From positions 2,735,001-2,799,000 of the forward strand of contig NC_088305.1 of assembly GCF_032854445.1 (NCBI RefSeq): a stretch of DNA of 64,000 nt, read 5' to 3'. The DNA is from Liolophura sinensis. Its lineage: Eukaryota > Mollusca > Polyplacophora > Chitonida > Chitonidae. The notes beneath the pieces are model-generated. The model was given only the letters and a program-made list of their open reading frames with translations, had not been told where the DNA came from and did not search any database. This document shows positions 25,450-34,887 of this stretch, piece by piece. The translations under genes and the position numbers were made by a program. Position 1 is the stretch's first letter. Each line of letters begins with the position of its first letter.

Positions 25450-25734
25450 TTAAATACGTTTGATGTCCGTGGCCGGCACCCAAGAATCAAAGCTGGGTGG
25501 ATAGCCGACCCACTTCACCCAAGAGTACAATTTTCCCCGGCGACGTTCCCTTTCTAAGATCTTCTCCACCTCATAAATCTTGTCTGCCGCGGCTGTCACC
25601 GGTTGCAGTTCGGTCTCGTAAAACGTCCCGAGCAACCGTTCCGCGTTCAAGTCCTCCAGTGTGTACACGACAGGCTGGCGAGGGTTGTGAGCGGTGAAAT
25701 ATTTGTAGATGCGTCCTTTCAAAATACGGTGCAT
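25450..25734 (-). pseudogene. Polinton-type integrase, C-terminal part with chromodomain
   Basis: 94 codons from an ATG at 25732-25734. The first half (RQPVVYTLEDLNAERLLGTF, then YETELQPV) is the linker and SH3-like segment after the integrase core. The second half (YEVEKILERERRRGKLYSWV, then KWVGYPPSFDSWVPATDI) is a chromodomain with its aromatic residues: Y at the start, W in VKW, W in DSWV. Polinton integrases and the F54H12.3-type transposon proteins end in this way. The catalytic D,D,E core is absent, and upstream DNA in this frame has an immediate stop. It is therefore a remnant unless the small protein was kept on its own. It overlaps the end of the preceding frame by a few codons. Confidence 0.78.
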
Positions 25735-25735
25735 A

Positions 25736-27080
25736 GTGACTCAGGGTGGTTGGAGGTTAGTCGTACCTCGTACATTAACTTGGTGCGAACAATCTCTAAA
25801 TAATACTGCTGAATGGGCCGGGGATCCTTGACATGTCGGCAGACGTCTTCAGTGAAAGCTCGCACGATCTGCAGACGTCCCTGATTGATAATACCATCCG
25901 CAAGATACTACGGAGTACACCCGTGTAGCCTTGAAGGTCGATGACGGCCTCCACCCATTCTTTCCACCTGGGCGTTGTGCGCAACTTATTCAGGCTAGAA
26001 AAAGCACAAAGAAGACACCGTCATTCTAGTGCCGTCACCGACCGAGCCATGTAGCAATCAATCAAAATTAAAAAAAAAATAATAGTGGTATGAGCAACAC
26101 GCAAATGTGGTGAAGATGGAGCGGTTAAAATCACTTACTCGTCTGCAGGCTTGTCCTGACCGGTCATGGAGGGCTTGGGTGGGTTGGCTGCCATATGTTC
26201 TACGTACATCCGGGCGAAGTGAGGGTTGGACTTCTTGATAGGCGTCTCGTTCAAAACCTGACGCAGTTGCTGCTTCATTTCCTTCCCCACCTCCCAAGGT
26301 AGTGATGGTGCCTTGCGAGCCTGGCGCATGAAATTAACGAGCACAGATCCCTCTTTCAGGTAACAGGTACGGGCTTCGTCCACGATGCTGACGGCCAGCT
26401 CTCAGTCTTGCAGCAAAGGGGAAAGGGAGGTCTCCACGATCGCGCCCAGTTGTGCTTTGCGCCTCAGCGGTAGGATGTGGGGGTGGAGATCCACGTCATA
26501 AGCATTCCACAGCAAGTAAGTCAGCACCCCCTCCAGCTCTGAGTTTAGAGAAGCCGGTTTCGGCTGCTATGACTGAGTTTCACGGGGTTCCGCCTTCACC
26601 TTGTCGTCATCATCACCTCAGCCGCCACCCCCACCGCCGACGGTGCCGGCAGCCTCTTCCTCGGCTGCCATCAGCAACATGTCGATGTCTGGGATGGCTT
26701 CTACCAGGTTTCGCCAGTGGGTGAGGTAGTTGAGGGTGACACCTTCTTTCGTCAGGTATAGCGGACCGTCGGGTCGACATGGTCTCCATTTCTTCACGTG
26801 GACGAACTTGGCGCGGTCAGGGTTCGTCAGAGTGGAGAGACATCAGCCGTCGGATAACGGCTGACGCACCGTCAAGCCCGCCTCGGAGACATCCGCAGCC
26901 AGTTCCCTCAACCTAGCCCAACTCTCCCCGTCGAGAACGACACGCTTTGGTGGAGAGTCAGGGTCTATGGGACGTGGTAGAATCTCAACCACCTTGTCAT
27001 CACGCACCCCCACCCACAGCCACGGGGCAAGCTGAAGTTTGGACACACATTCTTCTTGGCAGGCTCTGGCAGCAAAGGGT
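25736..27080 (-). pseudogene. PC4-like two-domain gene with one intron, four in-frame stops and a frameshift
   Basis: A single frame runs on the minus strand from about 27080 to 26135. It is broken by stops at 26843-26845, 26618-26620, 26567-26569 and 26402-26404, all in register. Before the first stop, WLWVGVRDDKVVEILPRP … VVLDGESWARLRELAADV resembles the single-strand-DNA-binding fold of transcription coactivator PC4/p15. KFVHVKKWR … LYLTKEGVTLNYLTHWRNLV may be a second, diverged copy. A Glu/Gly-rich linker and a helical region follow. At 26138 a donor (GA|GTAAGTG) pairs with a very good acceptor (TGTGCTTTTTCTAG, ending 25995). Joining them keeps the frame into exon 2 (LNKLRTTPRWKEWVEAVIDL). 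A +1/-1 slip near 25.92 kb then leads to a frame ending close to the integrase tail. All four stops could be C-to-T changes (CGA/CAG). The PC4 call is tentative. Confidence 0.42.
25995..26138 (-). other. 144-bp intron in the PC4-like gene
   Basis: GTAAGTG at the 5' end, a T10 tract, and TTTGTGCTTTTTCTAG at the 3' end. Removal preserves the reading frame across the junction. Confidence 0.55.
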
Positions 27081-27239
27081 TAGCAAATGCGGATCGTTTA
27101 ATACTGACAGCGTAGCGCCTCTCTCTGGATGAACGTGGTCTGGCGTTATCCAGGCAGGATGGGTAGCCGGAGTAGCTTGCTCGTTCTGGTTTAAATACTG
27201 GTTTTAGGGTCACTTTCCTGGCGGATATTGTGGCCCATC

Positions 27240-27855
27240 AAATCAGTGTTTTATTTCATTTTTTTAACACATGAATATTTTGGATAGACAATGGCAGTGC
27301 GTTGGTATACTATTTACATATGTACATGAGTCAATTAGTGGGATTAAACCTTTTTGTGGTAGCCTGTGTTTGGCTTATTGTATAGGTTCAAATGCTGTCA
27401 TGGTCATTTAACAGAAAGGGGATAAATAGTAAGCTATTTACAGATATTATACATAGATCTACATTAAAGAATTACATTGACTTGCCTATACAGAAATTTA
27501 GACAGAGAGTAAACAACAGTAGTGCTTTTATTTATTGGTCAACAGTTTTGTTCTCTTGCTTTCTCCTCTGTGACGTGGAGTTAAGGAGCTCCCTCCACTT
27601 ATACCGGACGCCGTCCAGGAAAAACCAGCCTACTGGAAACCTGTGCCTGTAACAGGTGCGACAAGTATAAATGAGGAGCAAGGATGTCAGGCCTCATCCA
27701 CTTAGTTGAAACAAGAGATAGTCAGTCCTATTGTTGTATGTCTTTCATGTTTCTGGTCGTCGTTTCCTTGGTGTTAATTTTCTTTGGTCCCATTGGTCTT
27801 CTTATTGTTTTCCCTGTCTTCTTCTTTGCTAGATTTCCTTTTCTCTTTCCAATTT
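27240..27855. other. AT-rich spacer after the viral-type gene string
   Basis: Base composition drops back to AT-rich at about 27.24 kb, marking the edge of the Polinton-like piece. A short GC-richer island at 27.56-27.66 kb and a pyrimidine-rich 27.70-27.87 kb are seen. No gene is called. Confidence 0.5.
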
Positions 27856-28320
27856 TTATTTGTGGCCTGCCATGGCGGTGCAGACAGCACGTTTCATAGA
27901 CCGGTAGAACAGTTCCTGGCCTAGAGTGTTTAGGTGCACTCCGTCGTTGGTTAGAATTTGCTTTTGTGGTCGAATTAGTCCCCTGTGTCTCAAGAAGGTG
28001 GCCAATTGGTTGTTTGTCAGCTTCTTGTTAATTTCATGGATTTTTGTATTATAAATGTGGACCGAAATTCGCGGAGTTACCTGACGGTAAAGAAGCTGGA
28101 TAATGTAGATACTTGGAATTTGGAATTTCGATTTTGGTGCACCAACATAGTCTAAAATATCAGCGCAAATTGCTGCTGCTGATTTGTGAGAGTCCGCATG
28201 GTTTCCCCCAATGTGGAGGATAACTAGTTCAGGTTTTGTCTCCTGAAGGAGACTTTCCAATCTTCCAGAGTATCTAAGTGTCCCAACTCTAGCTCCCCCA
28301 ATGCCAAAGAACCGAATGTC
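27856..28320 (-). CDS. SGNH/GDSL-hydrolase-like exon (retroelement-type)
   Basis: 155 codons without a stop, from a splice-acceptor-like CATTCCAG|GAC at 28320 to a TGA at 27856. Blocks seen: RFFGIGGARVGTLRYSG (after the usual GDS block, which would lie in an upstream exon), VILHIGGNHADS (the G-x-N block) and DGVHLNTLGQELF (the D-x-x-H catalytic block). The family is the SGNH hydrolase fold. In invertebrate genomes such domains often sit in CR1-type or tyrosine-recombinase retrotransposons, which is the likely origin here. The stop-free frame suggests youth, but the N-terminal catalytic Ser block and any retrotransposase domain are absent. It could be a domesticated exon. Confidence 0.6.
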   Translation of the reverse strand, partial: DIRFFGIGGARVGTLRYSGRLESLLQETKPELVILHIGGNHADSHKSAAAICADILDYVGAPKSKFQIPSIYIIQLLYRQVTPRISVHIYNTKIHEINKKLTNNQLATFLRHRGLIRPQKQILTNDGVHLNTLGQELFYRSMKRAVCTAMAGHK

Positions 28321-28806
28321 CTGGAATGCAAATTAACGGTATAGCTACCAATCAAAAATTGATAGAGGGTCTGCCGTCGTATGATATATACACATTTGTA
28401 AATAAATAGAAAATAAATATCAACTAATATGAATAGATAAATAACAACAAACAAGAGGGCAGACTAGTAAATGGAGAAATATTATTAATGACTACAGTCA
28501 ACAACTTTTGTGGTTACATTGTTTTCGTGTGCTATGTTTTTGCAGATCGGTTTCATAGACGTTTTATCGGCCCTCAAGATCAAGGTATCGCCGATATAGT
28601 CGGGGATAAAGCTTTAGGAAAGAATTATGTATCTGTGGAAAAAACGGCCCTCAAAATCAAGGTATCGCCGGTGTTAGTATATGTGTTTGGTAATTTCGGA
28701 AAATGCAATGTTTTTAATCAGAGAAAGTGGCGTATGGTTGACTAGAGCAGAAACGGCCCTCAGAATCAAGGTATCGCCGTTGTTTGTCCATTATGTTTTA
28801 TTAGAT
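28321..28806 (-). other. 3' region of the RNase H retroelement with a thrice-repeated 26-bp motif
   Basis: Downstream (minus strand) of the retroelement frame. The motif CGGCCCTCAAAATCAAGGTA + TCGCCG (plus-strand view) occurs at 28568-28593, 28645-28670 and 28754-28779, with unrelated spacers of 51 and 83 bp. Its ends, CGGC/GCCG, can pair. Confidence 0.6.
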
Positions 28807-29447
28807 TCGGCTTTCGTAACCCGTCGATTTGATGTATTCTTTTAGTAAGGAGAATATTTGTGCTCTCAGATGTGGTTTGGGGTTAAGGATAGTCTGAAGG
28901 TCAAGTTCACATTTGTAGATTTTCAGGCGTTCTGCCAATTTAATACATTGTGGCAAATAGTGCTCTATGGTTTCATCATCTACTTGACAGGCTAGGCAAG
29001 TTGGTGAAGAATTTTGGATTATAGTTGCTAGGTGTGCTTTGAGCCCTGTTTTCCCTAGTCTCAGGCTTGATATGTTTTTGTCATCTTGGCTTTTCAGTAA
29101 TTGGAACGAATTTAATTTTGTAATCGTTCCGTCTCATATTTTATAGTGCCACCGCCCGCGGGATTCTTTATCCCATTTCTCTTTCCACTGATTGTTAATT
29201 TGGGTATTGATCAATGTATGTATTTCATTTTGGCTCAGGGGGACGTCTATATCTTGTTGATATTTCTCTAGGCTCGATTTTGCTGCCTGATTTTCAATTT
29301 CATTCCCTCGAATATTAACGTGCGCTGGAACCCATGCTAGAGTCAGTTCGGTTTTTTGTTTCTCTATTTTGTTAGTTAGCGAGATTATTTCTTGTAGAAG
29401 GTCTGGTCTGCTCTCAGATTTGGAGTAGCTTGCTCTCTTCAAGGCTC
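28807..29447 (-). pseudogene. non-LTR retrotransposon ORF2 C-terminus: RNase H end and zinc-knuckle tail
   Basis: The minus frame starts in ALKRASYSKSESRPDLLQEI (RNase H helix region) and continues ELTLAWVPAHVNIRGNEIEN. WVPAHVxIRGNExxNxxA is the conserved RNase H end of I/Jockey-like elements. After one in-frame TGA (29134-29136) the same frame reads SLRLGKTGLKAHLATI and SPTCLACQVDDETIEHYLPQ, which is the CCHC-like knuckle following it. The frame ends ESRI with double stop at about 28806. The 5' end is cut at about 29447, only 12 bp from the inverted arm. This fits a 5'-truncated insertion into the element's right end. Confidence 0.82.
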
Positions 29448-29458
29448 ACTATGCATGC

Positions 29459-29592
29459 CGTAAGCGCAGATATCACCGAAATTCAGGCGCCAAAACCGTG
29501 CGGTAACCCAATGGTCAGTTTTGGCGCGAATGGAGTTCACCTATTGGTTAGTTACGGCGCGAAATGGAGCTCACCCATTGGTCAGTAACTTG
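29459..29592. repeat. right inverted arm (partner of 22.21-22.29 kb)
   Basis: The plus strand reads ATTCAGGCGCCAAAACC, TAACCCAATGGTCAGTTTTG, GCGCGAATGGAG, then a diverged second unit ending CTCACCCATTGGTCAGT. The reverse complement aligns over about 75 bp with 22210-22290 and, unit by unit, with the rest of the left arm. Both arms read inward toward the genes between them. Confidence 0.65.
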
Positions 29593-30397
29593 TAGAAAAG
29601 AGGCACTAACTAGTAGAAAACCTAGCTTTAATACAGATTTTAATTTTATAAACTTATGGTGACAGCTCCACCGAACTCTTTCAGCTGAAAAACATGGACT
29701 TCATTCATGATATCTCGACATCTGCGACTCCCAATGGCTGATATGACTTATGTTTTTTTTAGACATTATCTTGCCAGAGCATTTTGTCTCTGTCGTGACA
29801 TACATACTAAATGCTTTAATAGAAGAGGTCCCACTTCTTGGTTTCACGCTTCAAAAACCAGTCTCGCGTTACGTCATAGTCGCTGTCGGGAAAGAAGGGA
29901 TGTAATACAGAGCAGGCCTACTGTGAGAAGGCCAACTGAGACGAAACAAACCAGTGTGTATTGCTTCCTGGAATGTGAAGTTGGATGAACTGTGGAATAT
30001 AAAGAAAGAAAGAAACAAGGCAGGAATGGAACGTTGTCAGAAAGGCCGTAAAATTTGAATAACTTACACGTAAACTAAAATCGACCTATGCCTCGAAACA
30101 AACTTCCCTATACCAACTGTCAACAAAAATGGATGCAGTTGAGCAGTTGCGATTTGATTGCAACTGTTTTCATATATCCAACGTAACTATGTAATGGAAC
30201 ACGATGAAGTTATTCCGCTATTCCGAGACGAACGTTCAATCAACGAATTAAATCAATCAAGATTTTATGAATGAAAGAAATTTCAAGATCAAGAGTCATT
30301 CAGTTTTAACATATATAGCCTAGTCTACAGCACGGAGAGTAGAACCATGTCGGCGAAAACAGTGTGTTATTCAGTCAGTTTATCTCAATTAGGGTTT
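29593..30397. other. intergenic; no gene recognised, with one decayed peptide-unit remnant
   Basis: No domain-bearing frame is seen. The peptide-unit remnant at about 30.08-30.20 kb is listed separately. Confidence 0.5.
30080..30200 (-). pseudogene. decayed remnant of the cysteine-rich peptide unit
   Basis: The minus strand gives VDSWYREVCFEA then a stop, matching WYTNVCFDV-stop at 37.86 kb and WYRNVGLDA at 34.62 kb. The rest is too diverged to read. Confidence 0.4.
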
Positions 30398-30512
30398 TAT
30401 TTTATTTATTTATTTATTTGATTGGTGTTTTACGCCATACTCAAGAATATTCCACTTATACGGCGGTGGCCGGCATTGTGGTGGGAGGAAAATGGGCAGA
30501 GCGCGGGAAAAA
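30398..30512 (-). mobile_element. SINE family A, 3' part
   Basis: Reversed tail (TTTATTTGATTGGTGTTTTA, CTCAAGAATATTCCACTTAT) plus body block GCATTGTGGTGGGAGGAAAA. Truncated on the head side. Confidence 0.88.
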
Positions 30513-30965
30513 TAACGAGTGCTGGCGTGCCTATCTCCTCAGCCACAGATGCCACCGTTTTACTTTGAGTATCTACTATCTAAATGCTTAAATAATAGTT
30601 CAAGACTTAAGCAGAATCACACAAAAAAGCAGTGATGTTAACTGCAATTTTTTGGTCACAGGTATAGAATTACTAAACGTATGTCTCTAAAATTCACTAA
30701 GTTGTGGTAACCCAGAAATGGCAAACCGACTTCTGTTGATTTTTTGTATATAACATCTCTCTTAGGTCTGTTCTTCCGCAACGCTTGTCCAAGAATGTGT
30801 TGTCTAACATTTTAACGCTGCTGACAGCCTTCGCGGCTCTTGGTTTCCTTGAGGACACGTAGTGCTTTAAGGATTTAACATTTTGGTTCTTTAACGAACG
30901 TTTGGCGAAGTTATGGATGCCCTTGAATGGATGAATGAATGAATGCCTGGTGTGTAACGTTACAC

Positions 30966-31280
30966 TTAACAATTTTTATTGGTCATATGACGACCAGGAA
31001 TCATTAGGTGTATGTACATATATTGTGTCTTCTTGTGGCAGGGCGAGTCCATTCCGCCAAAGTGCTGCTGCCGCTGAAGTATCATGCCGAAGACACCAGA
31101 CATGACATCATACTCGGTCGCATTATACTGACACCAGCCAAACCAGTCATGATTCCTTGCCCCAACCTCTCAGTGCTGAGCGCTAAGCGAGTTAGCAAAA
31201 AGTCCTATTTTTAACGTCTTTGGTATGACCCGCCCTGGGTTTGATCCTGGTACTCCCAAGTTCGAAAAGGACGCTCTGTA
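30966..31280 (-). mobile_element. SINE family D copy
   Basis: Plus-strand blocks CATATGACGACCAGGAATCA, GTGTCTTCTTGTGGCAGGGC, ATTATACTGACACCAGCC, then box-B-like GGGTTTGATCCTGGT on the head side. Confidence 0.8.
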
Positions 31281-33060
31281 CAGTCACTGAATTGTTTGTA
31301 TTCTCTTAGAAAACAATTCGATGTGTGTCACAAATCCTGGAGAAGTCAAAACTATGTTGAAATGAAGAGAATCTGTGACTTGGAAAATGTTAAACTATTT
31401 TAACTAGTTTTAGAGCATTTTTTTCATTCACGGAACGCGAATAAAACTCCGCTGACGTTGAAGAATAAAATAGAATAAAACTAGAGCGCTGACCAGAACA
31501 ACTGATGTAGAAATAAATTATGGCTAAGTGAAATCCTATCTGCAGCAGGTTAACTCTGCCTTTACATCACCCCACCACCAACGGCTTCTACATGTATCTT
31601 CGACATGAAGCTATGTTTAAAAGCAGGGCATGGGTTAGCGCTCTTTGAGCTGAACTCCCAATTCCTAGCACACGATGTGCAGGATCAGTTCAGGCCTTTG
31701 GTAATTTTCTGCTCTCATTGTGACAATAAGTGGTGCTTCAAGGGTTATTGGTTTTACATTCACTGAAGACCACCTGTCTTCTAACTATTTCGAATACAAG
31801 CCTGAGTGTAGTTGAGTAGAGTGGTTAATTGTTTTCCAACCATAATAAAACTGACTACTTGCCATTGTACAAGTGAAAATTTCTCAGTACAGTGTTCAAA
31901 ACTCAATGAAGAAAATAAACCTAATACCAACTGATCAGTTCACAGGGTCATAAAATATTGTATAAAGTAGTTTATGGTTTAAGTTAAGCTGGTGCTATTT
32001 CAACAATAACTAAACCAGATACATGTAAATAGGTATACAGTATCTACAGAATACTAGGTGGTCTAGACAATTTGGTGAACCTTAAAAGTTACTCAATCTG
32101 GAAAAAGTCCTTACCACCATCACAACATTGTTTATATGATGCATATATGCATTGTTTATACAGTCTTAATATGTCAAAAGGTTGATGTATATTGTACGAA
32201 GCCTTAGCCTCATTGATGAATAATTTTCTTCTTGTGTACATGTAACAAATCAAGACATGTATACCAAGATGCCATAGCTTGAGTTTTATTACAAGAATAT
32301 TAACTATTTCAAAAAATATTTTGATGCTGAAACTTATTGTTTCCCAGTAGAATGTCATATATAATAATAATATCTTATATTTATGAAAAAGCAACAACAT
32401 AACCAATAGTGCTGTACCCACCACTTTCCCAACCAACAGGAGAGGTATGGGTAGTGGGAGACGGCCCATTACCGATCCCTTCCTGACCCCCTGTTGGCTG
32501 GAACCCCCTACACACATGTACAGAGATCAAACCCAGTGAGTGGGAGATGGCCCCTTTCCCAGCCCCTGTTTGGTTTGAACAATGCACATGTTACAGGGAC
32601 TTAGCCTTACGAAAAGGTTTTCTATAATAATACATTTAAGTATAAATTTTAAAAAATAATAAAAAAAACAATAAATAAAAATGAAAAGTAGAAAAAAATA
32701 TGTATATATTTTAGGTTTGACCTATCACATTTAGATTCTGAACAAGGAAATCTAAGAGAGATGGGACATCTCCATCCTCCAAATAACCCTCAACACCTTT
32801 CTAAAATCAATAGAACTTTCAGAATCAGGAAACATGCGCAAGTGCGTCATGGACAAAAATTTATGGTCATTTAGCACACCTGTATAAACCAAAATACACA
32901 ATTAACTACCCCACTGTGGCCATGTGATCATGCTATCATGATAATACATTTGTAGATGTGTGAATATTTAGGACTCATTTCGTTTATTTTTGACACAAAT
33001 ACTCTGCTGCAAGGAACAATTTAGAACATTGATGTACATGTATAATACATTCATTAACCA
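31281..33060. other. intergenic; no gene recognised
   Basis: AT-rich. 32.40-32.58 kb has two related blocks around GTGGGAGAYGGCCC. No domain-bearing frame. Confidence 0.5.
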
Positions 33061-33530
33061 CATTTTAGCCACTTGGGAATAAGAAACAACATCTAGTCTC
33101 TTCGTTCATCAATATCAAAGTCAATGACCTCTTAGTCTGACTGCCATCGGCAATATTCTCAAATTCGTAGTCCTCCCAAACATACGCTGCCGGTATGCCC
33201 CTCTTGTTTCGAGCTTTCACTTGAGCGTTCATAAGGCTCATCAGGGGAGACACAGCGATAACAATAGGGGCACCTTTAGAGTTTTTTTGTTGTTGTTGGT
33301 ATAAGGTTACCGTTGTCAGCGCCTGGAAGCATAATGATTTCCCTGCTCCAGACTTCCGGCACGCAAAAAACACCTTTTTCCTGTATAATTGCTTTGCAAA
33401 CTCTGTCTCTGATATGTGTGCAGTTCCTTTATCCTGAATTTCTGACAAACAAAGGCCTCGGCTTCTTTGCTAATTTCCTCGTATTCGTGTTCTTCGGTCG
33501 ACATCTTACTTTTGCCAGTTCTTGTGTGAT
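33061..33530 (-). pseudogene. RecQ-like DNA helicase N-terminal fragment
   Basis: Frame 1 (from ATG about 33504) reads MSTEEHEYEEISKEAEAFVC and KFRIKELHTYQRQSLQ, like the Q-motif region of RecQ helicases. The frame then changes twice near 33.40 kb. The third frame gives KSGAGKSLCFQALT, a Walker A motif with the RecQ-typical CFQ, and then PIVIAVSPLMSLMNAQV, the Ia motif. The fragment ends after about 150 codons, before the DEAH box. Because of the frameshifts and the missing helicase core it cannot be active. RecQ-like fragments of this kind are often seen multiplied in invertebrate genomes, so it may be a mobile or retroposed piece. Confidence 0.7.
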
Positions 33531-34551
33531 AACCCACATTTCAACCAATGAAAATTTGTAGTCTTCCGCGAAGGCTTTTTTTCTCGTACGCAGCGTTAAT
33601 TAGCTAACACTGGTTACATCACTGTCCACTTGTATGCGAATGTGATAGGTATTTTGACAGACCAAAAACCGGTAGGTTAGGACGGTCTGGTTTAAAGAGA
33701 CTATAAGCAGAAATTCTGGACTGAACTTTATAATAAGGAGAACTGTGAAACACATAACGAATTACCTCCTTTTAATGCAAAGACTGTATTATACAATTTC
33801 ATTGTAAGAGAAAACTTTCACAAAATAAATCAGTATTACAGGTGAACAGCACTAAACAGTCAGAAAACGAAATGTGATAAACACTAGGGATAGTAACAGA
33901 CGTACTTAAATACAGAGAAGTGTGCCACGTTCTCTTTGCGAACGAACAATGATTGATGCGTACAGTTTGGGAGACAGCCGATCTCAGTTTTCTATTCTGG
34001 TATAACTGACAGCAGTGATCGCGGGTGACAAGTTATTTCCTATGAAATCCTCAGCGTGGCGTTGTGTATTTCTAGTAACATAATTCCAGTGAGAAATCGG
34101 ACTTGACGGAGCACAGGCATGCGAACTATCCTACAACACAGTGATGTAATGCTATTTATTTCTGTACATGTGGTAATGGTGACGCTCAGCAGAGATAAGG
34201 CATCCTAGCAGAAAGTTATATTATACCACTGATGATGTAATGTTTTGACTGCAGCTTATTAATGTATAACTGGCTAAACGACATAAATCACTTGAACACT
34301 GGTACTTATACACAGACCCAGTGCTATGATTATATTTCTATATACAAGATTTCAAGCACTTCACCCCAACTCTAATGCTTTCCGTGACAAGCAAGGGAGT
34401 CAAAGTTTCAGTTGCCAACCATTTAGAATGCACAGAACAGACGAGACAACGTAGCTCAAAGTTAAGGATGACGAGGTCAACGGAAATCAATCAGTTCTGA
34501 AACCACTAGTCATTTATATTGTACAACACTAACATCAGTTATGTTACAAGT
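33531..34551. other. intergenic; no gene recognised
   Basis: AT-rich, short frames only. Confidence 0.5.
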
Positions 34552-34848
34552 TCAGTGACATGATATACAGCAGTTGTGCTTTGAGCAAAGACATGGTTGT
34601 TGTTTGTAAGTATAAGCGTCAAGTCCGACATTCCTATACCATGCGTAGTCCGTAAAGGGCGTTCCAAGTCGATAATCGCAAGATCCATTTCCACAACAAC
34701 GTTTAACACTAACTCCCGAAGACAAAGGTATGTAAGAAATTATACAAATAAGAAATAAAGCCGGTAGCACACAAGAGAGAAGCGGTCATCAGTTTTCAAT
34801 GATGCTGGGCAGACAATGAATATTCCAGGCATGAATTCCATATCAAAG
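34552..34848 (-). CDS. small cysteine-rich secreted-type peptide (candidate)
   Basis: The minus frame from about 34770 to the stop at 34552 reads a hydrophobic leader (LPALFLICIISYIPLSSG), a basic pair in VSVKR, and then CCGNGSCDYRLGTPF … WYRNVGLDAYTYK … PCLCSKHNCCISC. After the leader there are eight Cys in the order CC-C-C-C-CC-C. That is the layout of a secreted disulfide-rich peptide or prohormone, but I do not recognise a family and assign no activity. Against it: the frame has no ATG (it opens at a GTG, with a TGA 18 bp upstream). The conserved nearby ATG (ATGACCGCTTCTCTC, about 34.79 kb) is one frame off. Other copies carry stops. It could be a pseudogene with an initial frameshift, a gene with an unseen first exon, or a chance frame in a repeat. 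Confidence 0.35.
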
Positions 34849-34887
34849 ACTCCTACAAATTCTGCAGAACGGTGATGTTTTTAAAAC

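Noticed and set aside
28568-28779. CRISPR-like spaced repeats
   Set aside because: Only three copies with unequal spacers (51 and 83 bp), located in a retroelement 3' region.
34552-34770. Assigning the peptide to a named hormone or toxin family
   Set aside because: The Cys order alone does not identify a family, and I recognise no diagnostic motif.
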